Source: Geofilum rhodophaeum
GTDB taxonomy: Bacteria; Bacteroidota; Bacteroidia; Bacteroidales; Marinilabiliaceae
DNA length: 64,000 nt
Assembly (NCBI RefSeq): GCF_002210225.1
Contig: NZ_MWUJ01000009.1
Location: 1 to 64,000, forward strand
Direction: 5' to 3'
Below are positions 43,296 to 52,262 of the stretch, in pieces. Made by a program: the position numbers and the translations under genes. Within the stretch, counting starts at the first letter, position 1. Every line of letters begins with the position of its first letter. The notes below the pieces were generated by a model that saw nothing but the letters and a program-made list of their open reading frames with translations, did not search any database and was not told the DNA's origin.

Positions 43296-44378
43296 CTATA
43301 CAAATGGAGGCTTTCGTATTTCTGCTGCAATGTCTTTATTTCGTATGCGCACAAAAAGACGGCTTCCGGTCTTCCAATAGGGCTTAGTGACGTAGGCCAG
43401 ACCGATGCCTTGGTTCAAAACGGGCGACTGGCTGCCGGAGGTTACGCGGCCTACCTCCTCCCCGGCTTCGTTAACAAGGAGGTAACCACTTCGGGGAATG
43501 CCCCGCTCCAAAAGTACAATCCCTTTGAGTCGCTCGGCAACACCCTCCTTCATTTGTCGCTCCAGAAGCGGGCGGTCTATAAATTCCCGCCCCGCTGTCA
43601 AATGGGTTACCCATCCCAGGCCCGCAGCAATGGGGGAAGTCTGCTCATCAATGTCGTTGCCATACAGACAGTAGCCCATCTCCAGACGCAGGGTGTCGCG
43701 GGCGCCCAAACCGCAGGGTACCAAACCTTTTTCCGCGCCCTTTTGCAACAGCAAGTCCCAAAGCACCGCTGCCTCTTCAGCAGCAACATACAACTCATAG
43801 CCTCCTGCGCCGGTATAACCGGTGTGCGAAACAATGACTTGAGCCAAATCGCCCACCTGCGCTACAACAAAGGAAAAGGCAGGCAAGTCGTCCAAATTTA
43901 CCGAAGTAAGGGCTTGCAATATTTGTCGGGCACACGGTCCTTGTAAGGCCAAAAGCGCCATGTGCTTGCTGGCGTTTTCGAGTTCGGCTCCCATGTTATT
44001 GTTGGCCTGCAGCCAGTCCCAGTCCTTTTGAATGTTGCCGGCATTAACAACCAGGAGATATTTTTGGGCCTCGTAGGCATAAACCAGCAAATCGTCGACG
44101 ACCCCTCCCTTACCGTTGGGAAAATAACAATACTGGGCCTTGCCTATAGGCAGGCGGGCCACGTCGGTACTACAGACTTTTTGCAGGAGGGCCTGGGCAT
44201 GCGGGCCCTTTACCCAAAACTCGCCCATGTGCGACACATCAAAAATACCGGCCGCTTCGCGCACAGCCCTATGCTCTTGTTGTATTCCACTGTATTCAAC
44301 CGGCATAGCAAAACCGGCAAAGGGAACTATTTTGGCCCCCAGGGCCAAATGCCTATCGTAAAGAGGTGTTTTCTGCAT
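43296..44378 (-). CDS. gcvT: Aminomethyltransferase (glycine cleavage T protein)
   Basis: 360 residues from ATG 44378 (MQKTPLYDRHLALGAK); the longer frame has no conserved sequence. Tetrahydrofolate-dependent T protein of the glycine cleavage system. Marks: KIVPFAGFAMPVEYSG, FDVSHMGEFWVKG, VDDLLVYAYEAQKYLLVVNAGN, SHTGYTGAGGYELYV, LGARDTLRLEMGYCLYGNDI, and GIPRSGYLLV near the end. The gcvH and gcvP genes are not in the window. Close to serA/serC, which feed serine and glycine metabolism, but with 160 bp between. Confidence 0.96.
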   Translation of the reverse strand: MQKTPLYDRHLALGAKIVPFAGFAMPVEYSGIQQEHRAVREAAGIFDVSHMGEFWVKGPHAQALLQKVCSTDVARLPIGKAQYCYFPNGKGGVVDDLLVYAYEAQKYLLVVNAGNIQKDWDWLQANNNMGAELENASKHMALLALQGPCARQILQALTSVNLDDLPAFSFVVAQVGDLAQVIVSHTGYTGAGGYELYVAAEEAAVLWDLLLQKGAEKGLVPCGLGARDTLRLEMGYCLYGNDIDEQTSPIAAGLGWVTHLTAGREFIDRPLLERQMKEGVAERLKGIVLLERGIPRSGYLLVNEAGEEVGRVTSGSQSPVLNQGIGLAYVTKPYWKTGSRLFVRIRNKDIAAEIRKPPFV

Positions 44379-44468
44379 AACGAAAGAAGTTTTGTTAAGT
44401 AGTCCGAAAAAAGTTGTTGTTCTGGCGGTAAATTTACGCAATGCTTTAACAATTTTTACGTTTTTTGC

Positions 44469-44529
44469 TATATTTGAATGGTTCAAAGCGGATGAATCTT
44501 CATAATGACCGCAGAATATATTAGCTTTG
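44469..44529 (+). promoter_or_regulatory. Two -7 boxes before the HPt gene
   Basis: TATATTTG (44469-44476) and TAGCTTTG (44522-44529) both match TAnnTTTG. The second lies 22 nt before ATG 44551 and is inside the longer frame beginning at TTG 44527, which is thereby excluded. Confidence 0.55.
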
Positions 44530-44550
44530 TACCTACCAAAAGCCAAAAGT

Positions 44551-45027
44551 ATGTCAACCAGTTTCAAAGAAATCAATCTCAGCTATCTGGAAAGTATAGC
44601 TGATGGGGATCAAGACATTATAAAAGAATTAATTCTTATTTTCCTGGATCAGATTCCGGAGTTTACCGAAGGAATGCAGGCCGCCTTTGAAAAGGAAGAT
44701 TGGCGGGTATTGGCGGGACTGGCGCACAAAGCCAAATCCTCCGTTCTTTCAATGGGTATGAATGACCTGGGAAACATCGATCTGAAAAACCTGGAATTGA
44801 TGGCTAAAACCTTACGCGTGGAGGCTTTAGTGCAGCAGCAGACCAACACAGCGCGGGAAGCGGAGGAACTGGACAACTTAAAACACAGTCTGCGCTCCTA
44901 CCCTATGGAAAAACAAGAATGGCTCCAAGCAAATACCAGTAGGGAAAGCATGAAAAATATTATTGATAAATTTACAAACGCCTGTGCCAATGCCTGTGGC
45001 GAATTAAAGCACGTTCTAGAAAACTAA
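44551..45027 (+). CDS. Histidine phosphotransfer (HPt) domain protein
   Basis: 158 residues from ATG 44551. An HPt four-helix domain covers the first 110 residues: INLSYLESIADGDQDIIKEL, FLDQIPEF, and the phosphoacceptor His59 in LAGLAHKAKSSVLSMG. The remaining C-terminal helix (about 120-158) is not part of the standard domain. HPt proteins pass phosphate between hybrid kinases and response regulators; no kinase is nearby. The next gene, 5 bp on, is a STAS protein, an uncommon partner that hints at a combined phosphorelay and partner-switching circuit. Confidence 0.8.
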   Translation: MSTSFKEINLSYLESIADGDQDIIKELILIFLDQIPEFTEGMQAAFEKEDWRVLAGLAHKAKSSVLSMGMNDLGNIDLKNLELMAKTLRVEALVQQQTNTAREAEELDNLKHSLRSYPMEKQEWLQANTSRESMKNIIDKFTNACANACGELKHVLEN

Positions 45028-45032
45028 AGGCT

Positions 45033-45344
45033 ATGTTGAAAACTATTACGAATCAGGAAAACAAAAATGTGAGTTCGATTGAGGGGACGGATCGCCTGAA
45101 TGCTACTGTGGCTCCCGGAGTGAAGGAACAACTCAACCGACAGCTTAAAGAGTGCCATTATCAACTGACCCTCAATTTAGAAAACATTAAGTACATCGAC
45201 AGCACCGGTATAGGGGTACTCATTTCTGCGCTAAAAACCGCCCGCGAAAACAACGGCTCTTTTTGCCTCGCTGGCCTTAATAAGGAGGTGATGGGACTCC
45301 TGACCCTGATGAAGCTCGACAAAGTATTTGAAATCGGTGATTAA
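45033..45344 (+). CDS. STAS-domain anti-sigma factor antagonist-like protein
   Basis: 103 residues. STAS fold as in SpoIIAA/RsbV: LNATVAPGVKEQL, then LTLNLENIKYIDSTGIGVLISALK with phosphoacceptor Ser57 after Asp56. Such proteins bind an anti-sigma kinase or other partner when unphosphorylated. Only 5 bp separates it from the HPt gene, so the two are coexpressed. A second STAS protein is encoded at 59363-59719 and a SiaB-type kinase at 52263-52811, which are possible partners; this is inference. Confidence 0.85.
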   Translation: MLKTITNQENKNVSSIEGTDRLNATVAPGVKEQLNRQLKECHYQLTLNLENIKYIDSTGIGVLISALKTARENNGSFCLAGLNKEVMGLLTLMKLDKVFEIGD

Positions 45345-45350
45345 GAAGAT

Positions 45351-45378
45351 GACTTTCCGGAATTAATTCCGGAAAGTC
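45351..45378. terminator. Perfect 28-bp palindrome between convergent genes
   Basis: GACTTTCCGGAATT and AATTCCGGAAAGTC are exact inverse copies joined without a spacer. The clpB stop codon lies in its centre and the STAS stop is 7 bp to the left. As RNA it gives a long hairpin from either side. It probably works as a bidirectional terminator, though without a T run. Confidence 0.55.
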
Positions 45379-47936
45379 AAGCCTTCTTCCCCGGCATCTA
45401 TACTTACCGGGCGTTCCTTTTGTACTTCTTCAGCTAAAATCAACTGTGACAAGCGGTTCAGCACAAAACGTTGAATCGCTCTTTTTATGGGGCGTGCCCC
45501 ATAATGCGGATCAAAACCCGCAGTTGCCAGCCAATCAATGGCTGCTTCACTAAATTCAAGCACCAGGCCTTGCTCTTCCAGCATTTTAACAATGCGCTTG
45601 ACCTGCAGTCGTACCACCTCACGAATTTCGGCTTTACCCAGGGGCGTAAACATGATTATTTCGTCAACGCGGTTTAGAAACTCGGGCCGAATGGTTCGTT
45701 TCAACAGCTCCATCACCTTTTGGCGGGCTGTTTCGTCCACAGCATGCTCCGTGTTGGAATCGAGACTCTGCTGCAGAATATCGGAGCCCAGGTTCGAGGT
45801 CATAATAACGATGGTGTTTTTAAAATCGACCACCCTTCCCTTATTGTCGGTCAGCCGACCGTCGTCGAGTACTTGCAACAAGATGTTGAAAACATCGGGA
45901 TGGGCCTTTTCAATTTCGTCGAGCAATACCACAGAATAGGGCTTGCGCCTTACCGCTTCGGTCAACTGTCCCCCTTCATCGTAGCCCACATAACCGGGAG
46001 GGGCACCCACCAGACGCGATACCGAATGCCGCTCCTGGTATTCCGACATATCTATACGGGTCATCAGGTTGTCGTCGTCGAACAAGAAGCCGGCCAGGGC
46101 TTTGGCCAATTCGGTCTTTCCAACCCCGGTAGTGCCTAAAAAGATGAAGGAGCCGATGGGGCGTTGTGCATCCTGCAGGCCGGCCCTGCTGCGTCGCACG
46201 GCATTGGCCACTGCAGCAATGGCCTCTTCCTGCCCCACCACCCTGCGGTGCAATTCCTCCTCTATACTCAGCAGTTTTTGTCGTTCGCTGCGCAACATGC
46301 GACTAACCGGTATGCCGGTCCACTTACTCACCACCTGCGCCACGTCTTCTGCATCCACTTCTTCTTTAATCATGGGCTGGTCCGACTGTTTTTGCTCCAA
46401 ACTTTGTTTCAGACGTTCAATCTCCATCTCTGCCTTTTTGATTTTTCCGTAGCGCAGTTCGGCCACCTTATCGTACATGCCTTCCCGTTCCGCCTTTTCG
46501 GCTTCGAACTTATAGTTGTCGATGGCGGCCTTTTGTTGCTGAATGCCCTCAATGATGCTGCGCTCCTCTTCCCATTTCGAGCGAAGTACCGAACGCTGCT
46601 GCTTCAACTCCTCTGTTTCTCGGGAGAGCAAATCCAGTTTGACTTTGTCCCCTTCGCGCTTAATGGCTTCCCGCTCTATTTCAAGCTGCTTGATGCGACG
46701 TTCCAGATCGTCAATTTCCTCAGGCACCGAATTCATTTCGAGGCGAAGCCGCGAGGCGGCCTCATCCACCAGGTCGATGGCCTTATCGGGCAGAAAACGG
46801 TCTGAGATGTAACGTTTCGACAACTCTACGGCAGCAATTATAGCCTCGTCACGAATGCGCACCTTGTGGTGCGCTTCATAGCGCTCTTTTAAACCACGCA
46901 GTATGGATACCGAGGAAAGCACGTCGGGTTCGTCAACCATGACGATCTGGAAACGACGCTCCAGGGCCTTGTCCTTTTCAAAATACTTTTGATATTCATT
47001 GAGTGTTGTGGCACCAATGGCGCGTAATTCGCCTCGTGCCAATGCAGGTTTAAGGATGTTGGCGGCATCCATAGCGCCCTCGCTCTTTCCGGCGCCAACC
47101 AGGGTGTGAATCTCATCGATAAATAGGACGATCTCGCCCTCACTGCCTATCACCTCCTTAACCACCGCTTTTAGGCGCTCTTCAAATTCGCCCTTGTATT
47201 TGGCCCCGGCCACCAGTGCGCCCATATCCAGCGAAAAGATCTGCTTGCTTTTCAGATTCTCAGGCACATCTCCATTGATGATCCGGTGTGCCAGTCCCTC
47301 TGCAATGGCTGTTTTCCCCACCCCGGGCTCGCCGATAAGAATGGGGTTGTTTTTGGTCCGTCGCGATAATATTTGCAGGATGCGCCGAATTTCTTCGTCG
47401 CGGCCAATTACCGGATCCAACTTACCCGAGCGGGCCCGATCGTTCAGGTTGATGGCGTAACGGTTCAGCGCATTGTAGCTGTCTTCGGCGGTGGGACTGT
47501 CGACTTTACTCCCTTTGCGCAGTTCTTTTACGGCTTGCAAAAGGGTCTGTTCGGTGGCACCTGCATCCTTCAGCATTTTGGCTACAGCATCTTTGCCTGC
47601 CAATATTCCCATCAGCAGGTGCTCAATGGAAGCAAAACTGTCGCCCAGCTCCTTTGCTTTATTCATGGCATTTTGCAGGGCCTCGTTGGCGCTGCGGGCC
47701 AGATAAGGCTCCCCACCGCTCACTTTAGGGTAGGACTCCACTATTTTATCCAATATCGGCTGCACATTGCCCAGGCCCAGCTTGCTGAAAAGAAAGTGAA
47801 TCAATCCTTCCTCTGTTTGCAGCAGTGCCTTGAGCAAGTGTCCGCTCTCTATGCCCTGGTGATTGTACCCGGCAGCCATTTGAAAGGCTTGCTGTACCGC
47901 TTCCTGGGCTTTGATGGTCATTTGATTCAAATTCAT
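45363..47936 (-). CDS. clpB: ATP-dependent disaggregase ClpB
   Basis: 857 residues, normal size. Hsp100 chaperone that dissolves aggregates with DnaK. N domain (1-145); first AAA module with Walker [11 protein letters not shown] and [21 protein letters not shown]; coiled-coil middle domain about 410-525 ([16 protein letters not shown]), which separates ClpB from ClpA and ClpX; second module with [31 protein letters not shown] and the arginine-sensor region [10 protein letters not shown]. Single minus-strand gene; a palindrome lies just upstream. Confidence 0.97.
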   Translation of the reverse strand: MNLNQMTIKAQEAVQQAFQMAAGYNHQGIESGHLLKALLQTEEGLIHFLFSKLGLGNVQPILDKIVESYPKVSGGEPYLARSANEALQNAMNKAKELGDSFASIEHLLMGILAGKDAVAKMLKDAGATEQTLLQAVKELRKGSKVDSPTAEDSYNALNRYAINLNDRARSGKLDPVIGRDEEIRRILQILSRRTKNNPILIGEPGVGKTAIAEGLAHRIINGDVPENLKSKQIFSLDMGALVAGAKYKGEFEERLKAVVKEVIGSEGEIVLFIDEIHTLVGAGKSEGAMDAANILKPALARGELRAIGATTLNEYQKYFEKDKALERRFQIVMVDEPDVLSSVSILRGLKERYEAHHKVRIRDEAIIAAVELSKRYISDRFLPDKAIDLVDEAASRLRLEMNSVPEEIDDLERRIKQLEIEREAIKREGDKVKLDLLSRETEELKQQRSVLRSKWEEERSIIEGIQQQKAAIDNYKFEAEKAEREGMYDKVAELRYGKIKKAEMEIERLKQSLEQKQSDQPMIKEEVDAEDVAQVVSKWTGIPVSRMLRSERQKLLSIEEELHRRVVGQEEAIAAVANAVRRSRAGLQDAQRPIGSFIFLGTTGVGKTELAKALAGFLFDDDNLMTRIDMSEYQERHSVSRLVGAPPGYVGYDEGGQLTEAVRRKPYSVVLLDEIEKAHPDVFNILLQVLDDGRLTDNKGRVVDFKNTIVIMTSNLGSDILQQSLDSNTEHAVDETARQKVMELLKRTIRPEFLNRVDEIIMFTPLGKAEIREVVRLQVKRIVKMLEEQGLVLEFSEAAIDWLATAGFDPHYGARPIKRAIQRFVLNRLSQLILAEEVQKERPVSIDAGEEGLTFRN

Positions 47937-47964
47937 CTTTTTCCTTTTTTATTGATTTGTTCTA

Positions 47965-47978
47965 TTTTGCCGGCAAAA
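47965..47978. promoter_or_regulatory. 14-bp palindrome upstream of clpB
   Basis: TTTTGCCGGCAAAA is a perfect palindrome 29 nt upstream of the clpB start, in the leader or promoter position. It could be an operator for a dimeric repressor or a short RNA hairpin. It is not the CIRCE element. The remaining part of the 252-bp divergent region has no other feature I can name. Confidence 0.35.
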
Positions 47979-48149
47979 CCATTGCCAGAAGAACAATTCA
48001 GCCAGTTTGTCACACAACCCCTTGAGAAACATGACAACAAGTCAGTTTACAGGCACAACAAACGACACTTTTTCTACCTTAAACCCTGTTTTTAGCAAGA
48101 TAATTCATAAAAACAGCTGCTGCCTGTTTATAATGTTAAAGTAATTAAA

Positions 48150-48157
48150 TAACTTTG
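48150..48157 (+). promoter_or_regulatory. -7 box of the secreted-protein gene
   Basis: TAACTTTG matches TAnnTTTG, 32 nt before ATG 48189. Confidence 0.5.
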
Positions 48158-48188
48158 GTGTGCATCTCGTAAATAAAACATTCACCAA

Positions 48189-48620
48189 ATGAAGAAATAC
48201 TTCTTTCCGGCTGCCCTTTTCAGTATGGCGCTTTTACTGGCCGGAGGCCTTAACGCTCAAATAGACCAGATGGCCAAAGACTGCCAGGCTGAAATGGAGA
48301 GCCCCTTCATTACCAGCAACCAAACACTGAAGGCCTTCCTGACCGGCGAGGAAGTGGCTGAATTCCGCACAACACTTTTCGACGGCAATATTTACCGGGT
48401 TGTATTGTGCACCCCCGAGGCCCAAGCCGTAGAATTCTCCCTTTACGACACCAATCGCAACCTACTGTACACCAGTGCCGACCACAGCTTTTCTCCGTCG
48501 TGGGATTTTAAAATGGAAGGCTCGATGGAGTGTATTATAGAAGCTCGGTTAAACAACGAAGTTAGTGAATCGGGTGTGGCTATGCTCTTAATCGGCTTTA
48601 AACACAGCGACCAGAATTGA
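48189..48620 (+). CDS. Secreted protein, paralogue of the protein at 36398-36865
   Basis: 143 residues with a signal peptide ending GGLNAQ. Mature part about 120 residues, two or three Cys. It shares with the 36.4-kb protein the spacing of EF/EL...DGNIYRVV, LYDTNRNLLYTS, SPSWDF and a late GVAMLLIGF. The match extends over about 95 residues, so these are clear paralogues in different contexts. Predicted periplasmic or surface beta domain; no known family name. It is 62 bp upstream of the ABC transporter gene and may be cotranscribed with it. Confidence 0.75.
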   Translation: MKKYFFPAALFSMALLLAGGLNAQIDQMAKDCQAEMESPFITSNQTLKAFLTGEEVAEFRTTLFDGNIYRVVLCTPEAQAVEFSLYDTNRNLLYTSADHSFSPSWDFKMEGSMECIIEARLNNEVSESGVAMLLIGFKHSDQN

Positions 48621-48681
48621 ACCAGGGTCACCGGCACCCTCTTAGGCCGGCAATCCTCCCACCTAATCTGTTGAGACCGGC

Positions 48682-51600
48682 ATGAGTGAAGAGATCTTAA
48701 AGACGCTGATGCAACTGTTTGCTTTGGTATCCTCTCCCAGCCAAAACGAGGACAGCCGAAGAAAGGTGGTGGAGAATTATTTGGCGCAGCAGCTCAGCAG
48801 CACCCGTACCGGAGAATACCTGGCCATGTACGATGGCTATATGCGCCAGCAGGAAACCCGCTTGCGTGAAACGACCCATCTAAAAAAAAGATATGCGGCC
48901 AGCTCTGTTAAGATTCTTCGTATTGCTACCACCATCAATGAAGAACTGAACCATTACCAAAAACTTATCGTATTGATTCAGTTGCTCGAGTTTTTGAGCT
49001 CGGGAGAAACGGGAATGAGTGACCTGGAAACGGAGTTTGTTGATTCTATTGCGTCGACCTTTAATGTAGCGGAAGAGGAATACCTCCAAATTAAGGGCTT
49101 TCTTACCGGTTCCTTTGCCCTTCCTCCGGAGGCCCCCAACAGCAACCTTTTGGTAGTCACCGACAGCAAAAATCACTACCGGCAGCAGGGCTACCTCTAC
49201 CAAGAGCATTTGCAGAATGAAATCCGCATCTTAAACATTCACTCGGGCAACCTGATGCTGGTGCGCAGCAAGAAGGCAGGCAATCTTACCATCAACGGCC
49301 AAATAGTTCAACCCGGAAAAGTGTACATTATGCGTCCGGGCAGTTCGCTTCGTTTGCACGGCAGCTCTCCCCTTACTTTCACCAGTATTGCCTCCCGTTT
49401 CTACAAAAAGCAGGAAGAAGAGGCCCTGGCTTTTGAGGTGGAGAACATGACCTTTAGATACCCCAACAGTGAAGGAGGATTGCATCCGGTGAGTTTCTGT
49501 TCGGCCTCCGGCAGTCTGGTCGGAATTATGGGGGATTCAGGTGCCGGCAAAACTACGCTTATTAATTTACTTACCGGCGCGCTTAAACCGCACAGCGGAA
49601 GTGTTGCCATTAATGGCACCATCATTCATGAGGAAGCCTGGCGAACCAAGGGCCTGATTGGTTATGTTTCGCAGGACGACCTTTTGATGGAAGATCTTAC
49701 GGTTTATCAAAACTTATACTACAACGCCACCCTTTGTTTCGACCATATTTCAAAACCCAATATAAAACGCAAGGTGCTTTCCTTGCTGAAGACGCTGGGC
49801 CTTTATGAAATAAGAAACCGAAAGGTGGGCAATCCGCTCAACAAAAAACTGAGTGGAGGACAGCGAAAACGACTCAATATTGCACTGGAACTTATACGTG
49901 AGCCTGCTGTTATTTTTATGGATGAACCTACGTCTGGACTGTCCTCGCGCGACTCGGAAAACATCATGGATCTCCTTAAGGAGCAGGCGCTGAAAGGGAA
50001 GCTTATTTTTGTTGTTATTCACCAGCCCTCCTCCGATATCTTTAAGATGTTTGATCAATTGCTGGTGCTCGACTCGGGCGGCTATTTGATTTACAATGGG
50101 GAGGCGGTGGAAGCGATCAATCATTTTAAAGATTGCATCAATCACATCAACAAGGAGGAGAGCGAATGTCCGGTTTGTGGTAATGTAAATCCGGAGCAAA
50201 TACTGACCATCATCAACAACAATGTACTTGATGAATACGGCAATCCTACGGGAGAGCGAAAAGTCAGTGCTTCGGAGTGGTACCAGCTTTTCCGCAAAAG
50301 GAAAAGGGACAAAACAAAACCTCCTTCCGCCAAGGCTACTAAGCTGCCGGAGGTCAATTTTAAAATTCCGGGCAGATTAAAACAGACGCTTATTTTTATG
50401 CAGCGCGATCTGATGGCCAAATTGTCGAACCGCCAATACATGGTCATCAACCTGCTCGAATCGCCCCTGTTGGCACTTATCCTGGCCGCTCTGGTGCTCT
50501 ATTTCGAGGGGGACGCCAACAGCAAGGGTTATGTCTTCAGTCAAAACCTGAACCTGACCATTTATCTGTTTATTGCGGTCATTATTGCCATCTTCATTGG
50601 GCTTTCGGTAAGTGCCGAAGAAATAATTAACGATCGCAAGATATTAAAACGGGAGGCTTTTTTAAGTCTATCGAGACTGAGCTACCTCAGTTCAAAATTT
50701 TTTATCCTCTCGATTATTTCAGCCATTCAAACCGCCTTATTTGTCCTGGTAGGAAACAGCATTATGCAGATAAAGGATATGGGACTTGCCTATTGGCTGG
50801 TGCTTTTTTCGGCTTCGGTTTTTGCCAACCTGTTGGGCTTGAACATCAGCGACAGTTTCAAAAAAACGGTCAATATTTACATCCTGATTCCTTTTTTAAT
50901 TATTCCACAACTGATTCTCAGTGGAGTATTTGTTAACTACGACCAACTTAATCCCCGCTTGTCGTCGCAACGCAGCATCCCCTGGTACGGCGAATTGATT
51001 ACTGCCCGCTGGGCTTTTGAGGCCCTGGCTGTAAAACAGTTTAATGAGAACCGCTACCAAAAAGAGTTCCTTACTTTTGAACAACTGAAAAGCAGGGCCA
51101 CCTACCGGAAGGATTATTGGGCACCCGAAATGACTACTGTGCTTGGGCGCTGGGAAAAATGCCAGGAAACGGAAGAGAAAGTAAAACTGGAAAACCTGCT
51201 TAACAACGAGCTTCGTAAGCATCTGCAAGAGCTCGATAAAGAGGCGATTACTTTAGCAGAATTGCAACTGCCCTACGAGCCACCAACTACTGCATCCCCC
51301 GAAGTCTTGCTGGAACACATCAAGCAGGTACGCTCCTTTTACATCGGACTATTTAACCAGGCCGATGCGGCTATGGAGGCCCACAAACAGAAACTTATCC
51401 AGGAAAAGGGAGGAGAATATCTTCGACATCTTCGCGCGCATTACCACAACGACAACCTGGAGCGTTTTGTTCGACGCAGTGACAATTTCTCCCTGCAAAG
51501 GGTGCTTGTTTTGGAGGAGGAAATTGTACAAAAGTTTGACCCCATTTACCTGCATCCCTCCTTTCCTTTTGTCAGAGCGCACTTTTTGGCACCGGTTAAA

Positions 51601-51762
51601 CGTTTGGGAGAGGCCAGCTATTCTACATATGCGGTTAATGTAGCTGTGATTTGGATCTTCAACGGTCTGCTGTTTATTCTCCTATACAGCAAGGTGTTTC
51701 AGCAGCTCTTTCTTTTGGGTGGACGCCTCAAACGCCACTTGATGGCGCGGTGGACGAAGTAA
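48682..51762 (+). CDS. ABC transporter, ABCG-like half transporter with TerB- and FHA-like N terminus
   Basis: 1026 residues. About 1-150: helical, TerB-like (KLIVLIQLLEFLSSGETGMSDLE). About 155-240: small beta domain, FHA-like (ILNIHSGNLMLVRS). ABC ATPase about 255-490: Walker A GDSGAGKTTL at 284-293, signature LSGGQRKRLNIALEL, Walker B VIFMDEPTSGLSSRD. ABC2-type membrane part from about 585: five helices, then a roughly 200-residue hydrophilic region (about 770-975) before a last helix. A CPVC motif lies near residue 495. Similar to ABCG (White) order, ATPase before membrane part. The substrate is unknown. Confidence 0.85.
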   Translation: MSEEILKTLMQLFALVSSPSQNEDSRRKVVENYLAQQLSSTRTGEYLAMYDGYMRQQETRLRETTHLKKRYAASSVKILRIATTINEELNHYQKLIVLIQLLEFLSSGETGMSDLETEFVDSIASTFNVAEEEYLQIKGFLTGSFALPPEAPNSNLLVVTDSKNHYRQQGYLYQEHLQNEIRILNIHSGNLMLVRSKKAGNLTINGQIVQPGKVYIMRPGSSLRLHGSSPLTFTSIASRFYKKQEEEALAFEVENMTFRYPNSEGGLHPVSFCSASGSLVGIMGDSGAGKTTLINLLTGALKPHSGSVAINGTIIHEEAWRTKGLIGYVSQDDLLMEDLTVYQNLYYNATLCFDHISKPNIKRKVLSLLKTLGLYEIRNRKVGNPLNKKLSGGQRKRLNIALELIREPAVIFMDEPTSGLSSRDSENIMDLLKEQALKGKLIFVVIHQPSSDIFKMFDQLLVLDSGGYLIYNGEAVEAINHFKDCINHINKEESECPVCGNVNPEQILTIINNNVLDEYGNPTGERKVSASEWYQLFRKRKRDKTKPPSAKATKLPEVNFKIPGRLKQTLIFMQRDLMAKLSNRQYMVINLLESPLLALILAALVLYFEGDANSKGYVFSQNLNLTIYLFIAVIIAIFIGLSVSAEEIINDRKILKREAFLSLSRLSYLSSKFFILSIISAIQTALFVLVGNSIMQIKDMGLAYWLVLFSASVFANLLGLNISDSFKKTVNIYILIPFLIIPQLILSGVFVNYDQLNPRLSSQRSIPWYGELITARWAFEALAVKQFNENRYQKEFLTFEQLKSRATYRKDYWAPEMTTVLGRWEKCQETEEKVKLENLLNNELRKHLQELDKEAITLAELQLPYEPPTTASPEVLLEHIKQVRSFYIGLFNQADAAMEAHKQKLIQEKGGEYLRHLRAHYHNDNLERFVRRSDNFSLQRVLVLEEEIVQKFDPIYLHPSFPFVRAHFLAPVKRLGEASYSTYAVNVAVIWIFNGLLFILLYSKVFQQLFLLGGRLKRHLMARWTK

Positions 51763-51790
51763 AGCACCCCCTCAGCTCACGGTAAAATGT

Positions 51791-51828
51791 AAAAAAGTCC
51801 GGACGTCCTATCGGACGGTCCGGATTTT
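51791..51828 (-). terminator. Terminator of the SiaB-SiaC transcript
   Basis: TCCGGAC (51798-51804) with GTCCGGA (51818-51824), then GTCC with GGAC, one bulged base and a 4-nt loop. On the minus strand a CTTTTTT run follows. It begins about 30 bp after the SiaC stop. Confidence 0.8.
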
Positions 51829-51860
51829 CAAAGATTTTCTAAGCGCTTCTGAAAACAGAA

Positions 51861-52241
51861 TTACTCTTCCAGCTCGATCATGGTGAAGGGGATGTTTATG
51901 ATGGACTGGTAATCCTCACCAGCCTCAAACATGTCCTCATCGTCTTCTTCGTAGTACCAATTGATGTGTATCTTGCTGCCCTTTTTGTACAGCAACTCCA
52001 GTTTTTTAAAAATATCCAAAATACATTTGGACGAACTGGTGTTAAAGTACTCTAATTGCACATTTACATTGGTATTATCCAAGGGGGAAGAACCATATTT
52101 ATCGAGCCAGTCAATTAAAGGCTTATAAAACTCCACCGAATTCTCGGGAATTGACCGTCCTTTGATTTCGATCAAACCTTTTTCACTATCGAGCCTTACA
52201 TATGGGGTTTTGGGACTCCCCTCACGAATTATTGTTTCCAT
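51861..52241 (-). CDS. SiaC-family regulator (DUF1987)
   Basis: 126 residues. DUF1987/SiaC fold: TPYVRLDSEKGLIEIKGRS, ENSVEFYKPLIDWLDKY, and QLEYFNTSSSKCILDIF containing Thr68, the same position that is phosphorylated in SiaC of Pseudomonas aeruginosa as I recall it. INWYYEEDDEDM follows. SiaC switches between a kinase-bound state and a target-bound state. Here it follows its cognate-like kinase gene SiaB (21-bp gap). No diguanylate cyclase (SiaD) or phosphatase (SiaA) is nearby, so the target may be different. Confidence 0.88.
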   Translation of the reverse strand: METIIREGSPKTPYVRLDSEKGLIEIKGRSIPENSVEFYKPLIDWLDKYGSSPLDNTNVNVQLEYFNTSSSKCILDIFKKLELLYKKGSKIHINWYYEEDDEDMFEAGEDYQSIINIPFTMIELEE

Positions 52242-52262
52242 ATTGGTAGTTCAGCTGTTATA

